Part shown: piece by piece, positions 1 through 7,168 of the stretch
How positions within the stretch are numbered: position 1 is the first letter of the stretch
How the letters are laid out: each line of letters begins with the position of its first letter
Source: JANQTF01 sp036835375
GTDB lineage: Bacteria > Bacteroidota > Bacteroidia > J057
NCBI GenBank assembly: GCA_036835375.1
Contig: DAITMB010000154.1
Coordinates: 1 to 10,760 of the forward strand
Direction: 5' to 3'
DNA: 10,760 nucleotides
Notes under the pieces: generated by a model
What the model saw: only the letters and a program-made list of their open reading frames with translations
The model's database searches: none
What the model was told of the DNA's origin: nothing
Made by a program: the position numbers and the translations under genes

Positions 1-66
1 TATTAAAGAACCTTGCCTGAAGTTTTGTGGGTCCCAATTTTTTGACCACTGTTAATCAGACTAAAT

Positions 67-2211
67 ATGCTTCAGGAGCTCAATTTTTCGCAATACCATG
101 AAGCTCGCGACCATTCATGGAGGAGGGTTACAGGCAGCAAATCGGGACTTGAGGGGGTGATTTTCACACTGCTCTTCATAGGATTGGTATCGGGCGGTTG
201 GATATTTGGTCACGATATTTCTTCATGTGAGGGAGTCATGTTTGCGGTATTTCTGGCAACTCGGAACAACATGCAATCTTTGGGAAGTCCCCTTTCATCG
301 AACACAAATAACGATTCCTTTGAGTGGCTCGACTTTTTAGGGTCGCCATGTTGGGTATGCCGTAAGATGGACGGACTCATTGTCGCAGCCAATACAGCAG
401 GTCTCGATTTGTTAGGCTCTCCGCAGCAGCTTGAAGGAGGAATCCACGTACAGCATATTCTCATGCTGGACTCATCACAGGGCGAGCCTTTGCAAATGGT
501 TCGAAATACTGGTATTGCCACTTGGGACATTCTAACTCAGGAGAACGCAAAACTGACAGCGCAGGTGCATGTGTCGCAGGCCTCTCCTTCGCCCGATGAG
601 TTAATGCTTATTCAGTTTTTTACGGTTACACATGATGAAGGAGAAGGAGATGACTTAAACGGTAGTGCTTCACCGACTGACTCTCTGGCTCTTCAGTCAA
701 GCTCCTCGTACAAGTCGCTTGACTCAGAGAAGATGTTTAACACCATGCTCGCCCACTTGCCATTTGCAGTGTGTGTGACCAATCAAGGGGGGATGAATTG
801 TTTGTATGCGAGCGAAAGGCTTTCTAGCATGTTTGGTCTTTCAGGCATGGAAGACCAAAGTTTGCCCCGATGGTGGGAGAGGCGAGTTGTCAAAGAAGAA
901 CTCGACAAGGTGACCAGCCATTGGAATTATCTCAAGAGAGGGGATACTTGCGAGACCAATTTCAGGATTCGCAGGCCTTGGGGCGCTGGTCGAATGCAAG
1001 AAATCATCATCAAATGGATTTCGCATCGCGACCGATCTGAGCAATCCGATGTGCTATTTCATTACTTTGTTGAGCTGGAAGAGGAAGGACTCAGCTTGCG
1101 AGTGGAAGCCTTGTTGAGGGAAAAGTCTGCCATCGGGCGTTGGTCATGGGATCGAAAGTGGAACATGGTCAATTGGTCCACAGAGTTTTACCGAATTCAT
1201 GACTTACCCTTCAATTTCCAGCCTAATTTGTCGATGCCCTTTCCATACATGTCGGAGGACACACAGTTTGATTTACGTTTATTGATCGAAACCTTAGAAG
1301 ACCGCATCATCCCGCTATCGACCCAGTACAAAATTATCCTTCCTGACGACACACATCGGGACTTGGTCATGACCATTGCAGATTTGAGGAAAAACGATCA
1401 AGGGGAAGTGGAGTATCTCGCGGGCTTGATAGAAGATGTAAGCACACTGCGGGAAATGGAGCGGGTACAGGCAAATCTCATGACAAATCTCATGCAGAAG
1501 CAGCAGACGCTGAAAGAGTTTTCTTCGGCTGTGTCTCATCGGCTTCGGGTGCCTGTGGCGCAGTTGCTCGGCATGCTTGGGCTCATGCTTGACAAGATCG
1601 ACCTTCCTTCGGAGCAACAACTCTCTGTGCTGCACGCCTGTGCGGAAGACTTGGACAATGCGGTGCACGAGATGAATCAACTGCTCAATGTGGAGAAATT
1701 ATCCGAGGGAAATGCCAAGCGCTATCTCTGGATGGAAGTATGGCGACCCATCGCCAAAGATTTGCAAGACCGACTGGTAGATGCTCAAGCCTGCCTAAGT
1801 GTAGATTTTTCAGCAGCAAAACATGTCTTTGGCGTCAAGGAATACCTACAGGGGATTGTCAATGAGCTGCTCCAAAATGCCCTGAAGTTTCGTGATTTCG
1901 ATCGCCCTTTGGAGATTCAGGTCACCACGGAGATAGACCAGGAGCTGGTGTGGCTTCATGTTCAAGACAACGGCATCGGGATGGATATTCGTGGGAGGGA
2001 AGAGGCGCCTTTCGAAGTTTATAAAAAGTTTCATCCCAGCAGATCCGGGAAAGGACTTGGGCTTCACCTTGTCAAAATTCAAATGGAGCTTCTTCGAGGG
2101 TTTGTAAAATTGTCCAGCGCACCCGGACATGGGACCAAAGTATCGATTGGGCTGCCAGTTGCCAATGAGGTAAGGGGAAATGAAGGGCTACCCACGTTGC
2201 AGGGTATTTGA
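67..2211 (+). CDS. Multi-PAS sensor histidine kinase (orphan)
   Basis: Signal-transducing kinase that should autophosphorylate on a histidine and pass the phosphate to a response regulator; none is encoded in view. Reading from the first ATG (714 residues), three PAS-like regions are visible at about 86-175, 223-345 and 346-462. The third is the clearest, with the PAS_3 signature GRWSWD...NWSTEFYRIHDLP. A short helix leads to a HisKA domain (about 480-550) with H-box SHRLRVPV, phospho-acceptor His491. The HATPase_c domain (about 590-705) has N-box NELLQNA (N599, N604), G1 box DNGIG (D634) and G2 box GKGLGL (from G661), so all ATP-binding motifs are intact. The start is uncertain. Residues 1-60 include one hydrophobic stretch (about 31-48) that could be a membrane segment, but ATG 271 would give a wholly cytoplasmic 647-residue PAS kinase. 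Neither start has a Shine-Dalgarno sequence. A weak promoter-like pair (TTG at 13-15, ATTTTTTG at 37-44) precedes the first ATG. Kinase identity is certain; its signal is unknown. Confidence 0.93.
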   Translation: MLQELNFSQYHEARDHSWRRVTGSKSGLEGVIFTLLFIGLVSGGWIFGHDISSCEGVMFAVFLATRNNMQSLGSPLSSNTNNDSFEWLDFLGSPCWVCRKMDGLIVAANTAGLDLLGSPQQLEGGIHVQHILMLDSSQGEPLQMVRNTGIATWDILTQENAKLTAQVHVSQASPSPDELMLIQFFTVTHDEGEGDDLNGSASPTDSLALQSSSSYKSLDSEKMFNTMLAHLPFAVCVTNQGGMNCLYASERLSSMFGLSGMEDQSLPRWWERRVVKEELDKVTSHWNYLKRGDTCETNFRIRRPWGAGRMQEIIIKWISHRDRSEQSDVLFHYFVELEEEGLSLRVEALLREKSAIGRWSWDRKWNMVNWSTEFYRIHDLPFNFQPNLSMPFPYMSEDTQFDLRLLIETLEDRIIPLSTQYKIILPDDTHRDLVMTIADLRKNDQGEVEYLAGLIEDVSTLREMERVQANLMTNLMQKQQTLKEFSSAVSHRLRVPVAQLLGMLGLMLDKIDLPSEQQLSVLHACAEDLDNAVHEMNQLLNVEKLSEGNAKRYLWMEVWRPIAKDLQDRLVDAQACLSVDFSAAKHVFGVKEYLQGIVNELLQNALKFRDFDRPLEIQVTTEIDQELVWLHVQDNGIGMDIRGREEAPFEVYKKFHPSRSGKGLGLHLVKIQMELLRGFVKLSSAPGHGTKVSIGLPVANEVRGNEGLPTLQGI

Positions 2212-2293
2212 AGGAGATCTTGCTTCCTCTCATCCCAAGTCGGCAAGTAGTATTGTATGATTTCGCCCGGAGACCATGACATATGATTTCAGC

Positions 2294-2330
2294 AAAAAAA
2301 AGCACCTACTTGGCTCAAGTAGGTGCTTTT
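2294..2330. terminator. Bidirectional rho-independent terminator
   Basis: A perfect 10-bp stem (GCACCTACTT at 2302-2311, AAGTAGGTGC at 2317-2326) closes a 5-base loop. Eight A residues precede it and four T residues follow it. Read on the minus strand it ends in eight U, immediately after the tRNA 3' end, so its main job is to end the tRNA transcript. On the plus strand it has a shorter U-tract and can stop read-through from the histidine kinase, whose stop codon lies about 80 bases upstream. Confidence 0.9.
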
Positions 2331-2331
2331 G

Positions 2332-2405
2332 TGCACTCGGAAGGATTCGAACCCTCAACCTCCTGATCCGTAGTCAGGTGCTCTATCCAGTTGAGCTACG
2401 AATGC
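2332..2405 (-). tRNA. tRNA-Arg (anticodon ACG)
   Basis: The minus strand folds into a complete 74-base cloverleaf. The acceptor stem is GCATTCG/CGAGTGC (7 bp, one G-U) with discriminator A. The D arm is GCTC/GAGC with a 9-base loop, and the anticodon stem is CCTGA/TCAGG around loop CTACGGA, giving anticodon ACG. The variable loop has five bases, and the T arm is GAGGG/CCTTC with loop TTCGAAT. A34 is expected to be edited to inosine by TadA so that one tRNA reads CGU, CGC and CGA. The 3' CCA is not encoded (the bases after the discriminator are CAA), so it must be added by CCA-adding enzyme. It has its own promoter upstream and a strong terminator directly downstream, so it is a single-gene transcription unit. 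Confidence 0.97.
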
Positions 2406-2430
2406 ATTTCGTTTTTATCAGAAGCGGATG

Positions 2431-2461
2431 CAAAGGTGGCTATTTCAAGGAAAATGTGCAA
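2431..2461 (-). promoter_or_regulatory. Bacteroidota-type promoter of the tRNA-Arg gene
   Basis: On the minus strand TTG (2459-2461) is followed after 20 bases by CACCTTTG (2431-2438). This matches seven of eight positions of the Bacteroidota -7 consensus TAnnTTTG with an accepted -33 TTG spacing. Transcription would start roughly 20 bases before the mature tRNA 5' end at 2405, leaving a short leader for RNase P to remove. Confidence 0.65.
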
Positions 2462-2470
2462 GTTTATTTG

Positions 2471-2490
2471 AAAAAAAGTGAGATTGCTCA
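2471..2490 (-). terminator. Weak terminator-like hairpin after the MoxR gene
   Basis: On the minus strand TGAG-CAAT-CTCA (2479-2490) is followed by a C and then seven T residues (2471-2477). The stem is only 4 bp, so termination would be inefficient. The position, 55 bases after the MoxR stop codon and just before the tRNA promoter, is where a terminator is expected. If it fails, the MoxR transcript would run through the tRNA to the strong terminator at 2294-2330. Confidence 0.3.
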
Positions 2491-2544
2491 GCCGATTTTT
2501 TCGCGCTCCGCTCCACATATCAAGATGGGTTGGATTCTAAGGTA

Positions 2545-3552
2545 CTAAACATTGAGTGTCTTCAAAATCTGCTGAATGCAAGTCATGGAGGTGACTTCCT
2601 CAGCCTCAGCCTCATAGCTGAGAATGATCCGATGATTGAGCACATCAGGGGCGATGGATTTCACATCTTCTGGGAGCACGTAGTTTCGTCCAGCGAGAAA
2701 GGCGTGGGCCTTGGCTCCAAGGTTGAGAGCCAGGCTGGCACGAGGAGAAGCACCATATTCAATGTATTCCGACAAACGGTCAAGCCCATATTGCTCGGGC
2801 TCACGAGTCGAAATAATGATGTCGATGATATAGTCTTCCAACTTGGAGGAAACTTGGACACGATCGACTTGCTGGCGAATGGTAGCGATGTCTTCCATCG
2901 TAAACACAGGATTCACAATGTGCTTCTGATCAGTCTTTGCCATACGTCGCATAATGGCTTTTTCCTCGTCTCGGGTGGGATATTGCACAAATACCTTCAT
3001 CATGAAGCGGTCAACTTGTGCTTCCGGTAGCGGGTAAGTCCCCTCTTGGTCGATCGGGTTCTGGGTAGCCATCACGAGAAAAGGAAGTCCCAGGTCATAA
3101 GTGGTCTCGCCGATGGTGACTTGCCGTTCTTGCATGGCTTCGAGCAAGGCGCTCTGTACCTTGGCAGGGGAGCGGTTGATCTCATCTGCCAGGAGGAGAT
3201 TCGTAAAAATAGGCCCCTGCTTCACCTCAAAAGCGCCTGTGCGCTGGTTGTAAATCAAGGTGCCGATCAAGTCCGCTGGCAAAAGATCGGGGGTAAATTG
3301 AATCCGATGAAAATCTAGGTTGAGTGCTCTGGCCAGGGTGCTCACAGTGAGGGTCTTGGCAAGTCCAGGTACCCCTTCAAGGAGAATGTGTCCATTGGTA
3401 AACAAGCCAATGAGCAACCGTTGCACCATGTACCGCTGACCTACGACGACTTTGTCGATCTCTGCGAGGAGTAGCCGGACTTTGTCAAGGGTGGCTGCAT
3501 GAGAAGCGTCTGCGGCAGGCTGTACAGGGCCGGAAGAAGAGATTTTGCTCAT
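2545..3552 (-). CDS. MoxR-family AAA+ ATPase
   Basis: A 335-residue AAA+ ATPase of the MoxR branch. Members are ATP-driven chaperones that help insert cofactors or assemble complexes, usually with von Willebrand factor A partners. Visible motifs: Walker A GVPGLAKT (60-67, the G-x-AKT form typical of MoxR), Walker B LLLADEIN (119-126, D123/E124), sensor 1 ATQNP (162-166), QVDRF (179-183) and sensor 2 GASPRAS with R271. Residues 1-20 are a low-complexity, probably disordered lead. I chose ATG 3552 over an in-frame TTG at 3577-3579 because a consensus -7 element at 3594-3601 puts the predicted transcript start only a few bases from that TTG. A DUF58 gene, and often VWA/TPR genes, normally follow moxR in Bacteroidota. 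Here the gene is followed by a tRNA, so it appears to stand alone, at least on the downstream side. Family is certain; target unknown. Confidence 0.95.
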   Translation of the reverse strand: MSKISSSGPVQPAADASHAATLDKVRLLLAEIDKVVVGQRYMVQRLLIGLFTNGHILLEGVPGLAKTLTVSTLARALNLDFHRIQFTPDLLPADLIGTLIYNQRTGAFEVKQGPIFTNLLLADEINRSPAKVQSALLEAMQERQVTIGETTYDLGLPFLVMATQNPIDQEGTYPLPEAQVDRFMMKVFVQYPTRDEEKAIMRRMAKTDQKHIVNPVFTMEDIATIRQQVDRVQVSSKLEDYIIDIIISTREPEQYGLDRLSEYIEYGASPRASLALNLGAKAHAFLAGRNYVLPEDVKSIAPDVLNHRIILSYEAEAEEVTSMTCIQQILKTLNV

Positions 3553-3593
3553 AGATGATGTGTGGGAGATATCGGTCAAGATCGCCTAATATA

Positions 3594-3601
3594 CAAAAGT
3601 A
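3594..3601 (-). promoter_or_regulatory. -7 element of the MoxR gene promoter
   Basis: The minus strand reads TACTTTTG, an exact match to TAnnTTTG, about 40 bases before ATG 3552. No clear -33 TTG lies at the expected 19-20 base distance, so the promoter may be moderate or activator-assisted. The element supports the ATG start for the ATPase. Confidence 0.5.
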
Positions 3602-3871
3602 CAAGGTAGGTTCTAGCTTCTTGCGTTCATCTCTCATTCTGTCAATAAAGGCGCTCCACCTGCGTGCGGCCTTTTCGCCGAGTCATGCAAGTCGAAGGCT
3701 GGGTAGCATAGGGGATGGGAGGTCTTGTTTTACCATCATTAAGCGAGAGAAAACTTTCCTTGATGAGGACGAGCAGGAGATTGATTTGAGAGAATGACAG
3801 ATTTTGCTACCTTGGAACGCTCGGCGAGGTCTCATTCCCCCAATGACCGTGTCGGCAAGAGGTGTTTCTAC

Positions 3872-4453
3872 ATGAAAGCGTATTTCTCTGTTTCTGTCCT
3901 GCTCTTGCCTTTTTTAATATGCTCACTGCTAAGTGTTGGTGGTTGCCGAACAAGCAACAGCCAGCAGAGTGATCTTTTTTATCAAATATTTCAGGGGGAT
4001 AGTTGCGATTTTCGCAGCATCAACCTCGGAGATGATGTGCAGTTGGTTCGCAGCCTCATGGATCCTCTCACACCGCGATTCCAGGACCGTTATGGATTAG
4101 CCTACGAATATGACCTGCCAGACGCAGGAAAACTCTTGGTGGATTATTATTCTGACAACCTCATCACAGGCCTGGAAAGCAGCAAAGTTGCTTCTATTGT
4201 TGCGCAAGTGATGCTTGACAATGAGGTAGAAACCGCGCGGCTCTATCAGGAAATGAGGGAATACTTTACCAGAAAGTATAACTTGGCTTCAGGGTCTTAC
4301 GGTGATTATGTCTGGAGCACCGCAACCCGTAACTTTGGCGTAATGGAAGTGACCCTTCGACTTGACGAATCCAAACGCGGGATTATCATCAACTTTGTAG
4401 ATACCCAGGCAGGCACCACCAATGAACCAAGCCAAGATCTCCAAACGCCTTGA
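3872..4453 (+). CDS. Small lipoprotein of unknown family
   Basis: A 193-residue protein with a signal peptidase II leader: charged start MK, hydrophobic core to about residue 20, then lipobox SVGGC with lipidated Cys25. It should be anchored to an envelope membrane, probably on the periplasmic side or at the surface. The mature part has no motif I recognise. It opens with a polar Ser/Gln-rich linker, then a stretch containing FRSINLGDD, several aromatic-rich segments (YEYDLP, DYYSDN) and a mixed helix-strand C-terminal half, suggesting one small globular domain. I prefer ATG 3872, preceded by AAGAGG, over the in-frame ATG 3794, because the latter would put 26 extra residues in front of the signal peptide. 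It is divergent from the MoxR gene across about 320 bases, in which I see no other gene and no consensus promoter for this one. No homologue-based function can be assigned. Confidence 0.82.
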   Translation: MKAYFSVSVLLLPFLICSLLSVGGCRTSNSQQSDLFYQIFQGDSCDFRSINLGDDVQLVRSLMDPLTPRFQDRYGLAYEYDLPDAGKLLVDYYSDNLITGLESSKVASIVAQVMLDNEVETARLYQEMREYFTRKYNLASGSYGDYVWSTATRNFGVMEVTLRLDESKRGIIINFVDTQAGTTNEPSQDLQTP

Positions 4454-4581
4454 ACCAAGTGCATCCGCTGAGGTTACATTCCCATCTGAGAACCTGGCGG
4501 AAGACGGGAGATCCGCACAACCGCTAGGCGTGAGGGGACGAATGGAAGAGAATCCCCGTTAAATGAACATCTACTTTCTAC

Positions 4582-4601
4582 ATTAGCCCTGCTAATTTTT
4601 G
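4582..4601 (+). other. Inverted repeat before the adenosyltransferase gene
   Basis: ATTAGC (4582-4587) and GCTAAT (4591-4596) form a 6-bp stem with a 3-base loop, continuing into TTTTG. It can be read as a weak terminator for the lipoprotein gene, or as an operator-like dyad overlapping a degenerate -7 element (TAATTTTTG, 4593-4601, one base too long for TAnnTTTG) 22 bases before ATG 4624. A second weak hairpin, GGGGA/TCCCC, lies at 4534-4557. Neither role is established. Confidence 0.3.
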
Positions 4602-4623
4602 CGCTGATTAATTACTGAAACGA

Positions 4624-5166
4624 ATGAAAATCTATACCAAAAAAGGGGATACAGGCACTACTTCGCTGCTCGGCGGCACCAAAGTCCCCAAAAATGACCT
4701 CCGAATCGAAGCCTATGGCACGGTAGATGAGTTGAACTCCTACCTCGGTCTGATCGGAGACTTTGAAGCCGTGGCAGACCAGCTCGAACTCATTCGCAAA
4801 GTGCAGGACCGCCTTTTCGTGATCGGATCGCAGCTAGCCAATGACCCTTCCCGTTCGCTTTTCGAAGTGCCCAAACTAAACGAAGCAGACGTCGAACACC
4901 TCGAAAATAGCATTGACGACATGGAGGCATTGCTTCCTCCCCTCACCAACTTTGTATTGCCCGGCGGCCACCCAGCCAACTCTACCGCTCACGTGGCGCG
5001 CTGCGTGTGCCGACGAGCTGAGCGTCGCGTGGTTGAGCTCAATGAGCGAGCGCCTGTGGATCCGCTCATGCTGCGCTACCTCAATCGGCTTTCCGATTGG
5101 CTCTTCGTCCTAAGCAGGCACGTCAGCCGCAAAACAGAATCGTCCGAAATCACCTGGCATGCCTGA
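4624..5166 (+). CDS. pduO: PduO-type ATP:cob(I)alamin adenosyltransferase
   Basis: Cytoplasmic enzyme that transfers the adenosyl group of ATP to cob(I)alamin, making adenosylcobalamin, the cofactor of methylmalonyl-CoA mutase and related mutases. The 180-residue length is normal for the family. It carries the N-terminal ATP-binding signature YTKKGDTGTTSLLGG (4-18), then YGTVDELNS (31-39, D35), FVLPGG (110-115), the arginine-rich helix ARCVCRRAERR (125-135) and YLNRLSDWLFVLSR (152-165). By alignment to the well-studied Lactobacillus PduO, F110, R126 and N154 are probably the residues at the corrin and the ATP site (inference). Nothing is missing, so it should be active. Its last eight bases overlap the start of the MCE gene, implying co-translation. 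No other cobalamin gene is in view, so salvage rather than synthesis is the likely setting. The symbol follows the family; some annotations call such genes cobO or MMAB-like. Confidence 0.95.
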   Translation: MKIYTKKGDTGTTSLLGGTKVPKNDLRIEAYGTVDELNSYLGLIGDFEAVADQLELIRKVQDRLFVIGSQLANDPSRSLFEVPKLNEADVEHLENSIDDMEALLPPLTNFVLPGGHPANSTAHVARCVCRRAERRVVELNERAPVDPLMLRYLNRLSDWLFVLSRHVSRKTESSEITWHA

Positions 5167-6130
5167 CCTGCTCCGCAATAGGATCTGGAAAGTAGGACTG
5201 ACCGTAGTAATAGGGTTGATCCTTTTCTACCTCGGCATCGTCTGGGCGCAGCGAACCGATCCCTTTGCCAAACAATCGCAGGAATACACGATTATTTTCG
5301 ACAACGTGAACGGGTTGCTCATCGGCGATCCTGTCACTGTACGAGGCTTTGTGTCGGGCAGGGTCAAAGACATTCTTCCCAGAGCAGAGGCCGTGTGGGT
5401 GACTGTGTCCCTTGATCCCAAGATTGAATTGAGAGAAGATGCGCGCGCAGAGATTCAAATCAAGGAACTCATGGGAGGAAAGCAGGTTTCCATTCACCCA
5501 GGTGCCGCCGAGGCAAAATTACAAGCCGGGAGCACCTTGCCGGGTGTTGCGTCCATGGATTTTTCTTCCTCTTTTTCAGAGTTCGGTGCGGTGATTGAGC
5601 AGGTGAACGTGTTGCAGATTAACCAACTTCTCGCCAAACTCGATACTTTTGCAGGCGCTCTCAACCACTTGGCTGCGGCTATGCCTGCCTCCAGCGTCGC
5701 CGATATTGTGAATCGGATGGATCGCATCTCGTTGCAGGTGGAGTCAGTGATGCGCCAGGCAGATGAGGCCCAGTGGATGGCTAAGTTTGAATCCATGTTT
5801 ATTCAGGCAGAACGCACCCTCCAACGTGCTGATACTGCCATGAGCATGGTGCAACAGCTAGGTGATGGCTGGTCGGAAGAGGACGTTCGCCGACTGAGAA
5901 ACATGCTGTTGGATTCAGAGCGCACGTTGGCTGTCACGAACGCCACGATGACGCAAGTGGGGACGCTACTAGACACCCTCATGTCGCAGGAAACACTGGT
6001 TGGTCAGGCGCTCACCGATAAAAAATTTCGTCAACGGATTGACTCCACCTTATATCGGCTGGACCGCACCTTAGAACAAATTTATCTAAAGCGGGTCATT
6101 GTGGGCCTGCGTCGAAAATCGTCCGACTAA
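5159..6130 (+). CDS. MCE/MlaD-family lipid-transport protein
   Basis: A 323-residue inner-membrane-anchored protein. Residues 1-10 are a short cytoplasmic tail, 11-30 one transmembrane helix (VGLTVVIGLILFYLGIVW), and about 42-116 an MCE/MlaD domain (YTIIFDNVNGLLIGDPVTV, then GFVSGRVKDI). MCE domains form hexameric rings that carry phospholipids between membranes, normally as the substrate-binding part of an ABC system with a MlaE permease and MlaF ATPase. Neither is encoded next to it. The remaining about 190 residues contain no second MCE domain and look largely alpha-helical, with heptad-like hydrophobic spacing between about 185 and 320, compatible with the helical tube or needle seen in longer MCE proteins (inference). 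ATG 5159 overlaps the stop of the adenosyltransferase gene. No Shine-Dalgarno sequence is needed if translation is coupled. The transport direction and lipid cannot be told from sequence. Confidence 0.88.
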   Translation: MPDLLRNRIWKVGLTVVIGLILFYLGIVWAQRTDPFAKQSQEYTIIFDNVNGLLIGDPVTVRGFVSGRVKDILPRAEAVWVTVSLDPKIELREDARAEIQIKELMGGKQVSIHPGAAEAKLQAGSTLPGVASMDFSSSFSEFGAVIEQVNVLQINQLLAKLDTFAGALNHLAAAMPASSVADIVNRMDRISLQVESVMRQADEAQWMAKFESMFIQAERTLQRADTAMSMVQQLGDGWSEEDVRRLRNMLLDSERTLAVTNATMTQVGTLLDTLMSQETLVGQALTDKKFRQRIDSTLYRLDRTLEQIYLKRVIVGLRRKSSD

Positions 6131-6156
6131 TTCTCCCGGATTCTCACCTTGGAAAT

Positions 6157-7158
6157 ATGATCAAAATAGGTTTGGCTGGCGTAGGTCATCTTGGAAAAAT
6201 CCACATGAAACTGCTCAAAGAGAGCAGCTTGTTTGACTTCGTGGGGTGCTATGACGTCCTGCCAGAACTGCGAGAAAAGCTGGCAGCCTCAGAAGAAGTG
6301 ACGGTCTTCGAAAGCTATGAGCAGCTGCTCGACGCCGTCGATGCCGTGGACATTGTCACACCCACGCTCCACCATTTTGAGGGAGCCAAAAAAGCCCTCT
6401 TGCGCGGAAAGCATATTTTCATTGAAAAACCTTTGACCCGGACCTTGGAAGAAGCCGAGGAACTGCTGGCCATTCTTCGCGCCAATCCCCACCTCAAGGC
6501 CCAAGTCGGTCACGTGGAAAGATTCAACCCAGGATTTTTGGCCATTGCCTCACACGACATTCGTCCCATGTTCATCGAAGGTCACCGCCTTTCGATCTAC
6601 AATCCGCGCGGCACCGATGTGTCCGTGGTGTTTGATCTGATGATTCACGACCTTGACATTGTGTTGAGCGTCGTCGATTCTCCCATTAAGTCCGTGATGG
6701 CCAGTGGTGTAGGTGTCATCAGTGATAGCACTGACATTGCCAATGCACGCATCGAATTTGAAAATGGAGCGGTGGCTAACCTCACGGCTAGTCGCATTTC
6801 GGTCAAGAATCTTCGGAGACTGAGATTTTTTCAGAAAAATACTTACCTGGCGGTGGACTTTTTGGAAAAAAAAGCGGAGATCTTCCGGCTCAGCGATACC
6901 GAGGAGGCCGCTGGCGATGGAAAAATGAGTTTTCCGATGGACAACGGGGAGGCACGTCGCTACCTGATTGTGGAGCACCCCACTTCTCCGCCTGTCAATG
7001 CGATTCAGCTGGAGCTGGAAGAATTTGCCCAAGCCATCCTTTCGCAAACGCCGATCAAAGTAGGGATTGACGCTGGGTATCAAGCTCTCAAAGCAGCGCA
7101 TCAGGTAGCTGCCAAAATCGAAGAATCGCTTCAGCAAGTCAGCAAGCTGTTGCCTTAG
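6157..7158 (+). CDS. Gfo/Idh/MocA-family oxidoreductase, GnnA-like
   Basis: A 333-residue NAD(P)-dependent sugar oxidoreductase. The Rossmann part shows the dinucleotide loop GVGHLGKIH (8-16) and the family's EKP motif (E90-K91-P92). The C-terminal part has GHVERFNPG (118-126) and the MIHDLDI segment with H164/D165, where the catalytic histidine is expected. The combination HVERFNP, RGTDVSVVFDLMIHDLDIV and IANARIEFENGAVANLTASR resembles, from memory, the GnnA group: UDP-GlcNAc 3-dehydrogenases that, with the aminotransferase GnnB, make UDP-GlcNAc3N for amide-linked lipid A. These genes often sit near lpx genes. GnnB is not present here, so the substrate remains a hypothesis. The gene starts 26 bases after the MCE gene with no promoter between, so it is probably the last gene of a three-gene operon, closed by the hairpin at 7169-7220. 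Family certain, subgroup moderate. Confidence 0.93.
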   Translation: MIKIGLAGVGHLGKIHMKLLKESSLFDFVGCYDVLPELREKLAASEEVTVFESYEQLLDAVDAVDIVTPTLHHFEGAKKALLRGKHIFIEKPLTRTLEEAEELLAILRANPHLKAQVGHVERFNPGFLAIASHDIRPMFIEGHRLSIYNPRGTDVSVVFDLMIHDLDIVLSVVDSPIKSVMASGVGVISDSTDIANARIEFENGAVANLTASRISVKNLRRLRFFQKNTYLAVDFLEKKAEIFRLSDTEEAAGDGKMSFPMDNGEARRYLIVEHPTSPPVNAIQLELEEFAQAILSQTPIKVGIDAGYQALKAAHQVAAKIEESLQQVSKLLP

Positions 7159-7168
7159 AAAAGAATGG

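Noticed and set aside
2276..2548. A 90-codon plus-strand frame
   Set aside because: It runs through the terminator and the antisense of the tRNA-Arg gene; both RNA features are unambiguous.
3684..3696. Thirteen bases (CATGCAAGTCGAA) identical to the conserved 5' region of 16S rRNA
   Set aside because: The flanks on both sides do not resemble 16S rRNA, so this is a chance match, not an rRNA fragment.
3555..3797. An 80-codon plus-strand frame whose stop overlaps an ATG at 3794 (ATGA), looking like translational coupling to the lipoprotein
   Set aside because: It starts over the MoxR gene's 5' end and promoter, has no recognisable composition or domain, and the lipoprotein signal peptide fits ATG 3872 rather than ATG 3794.
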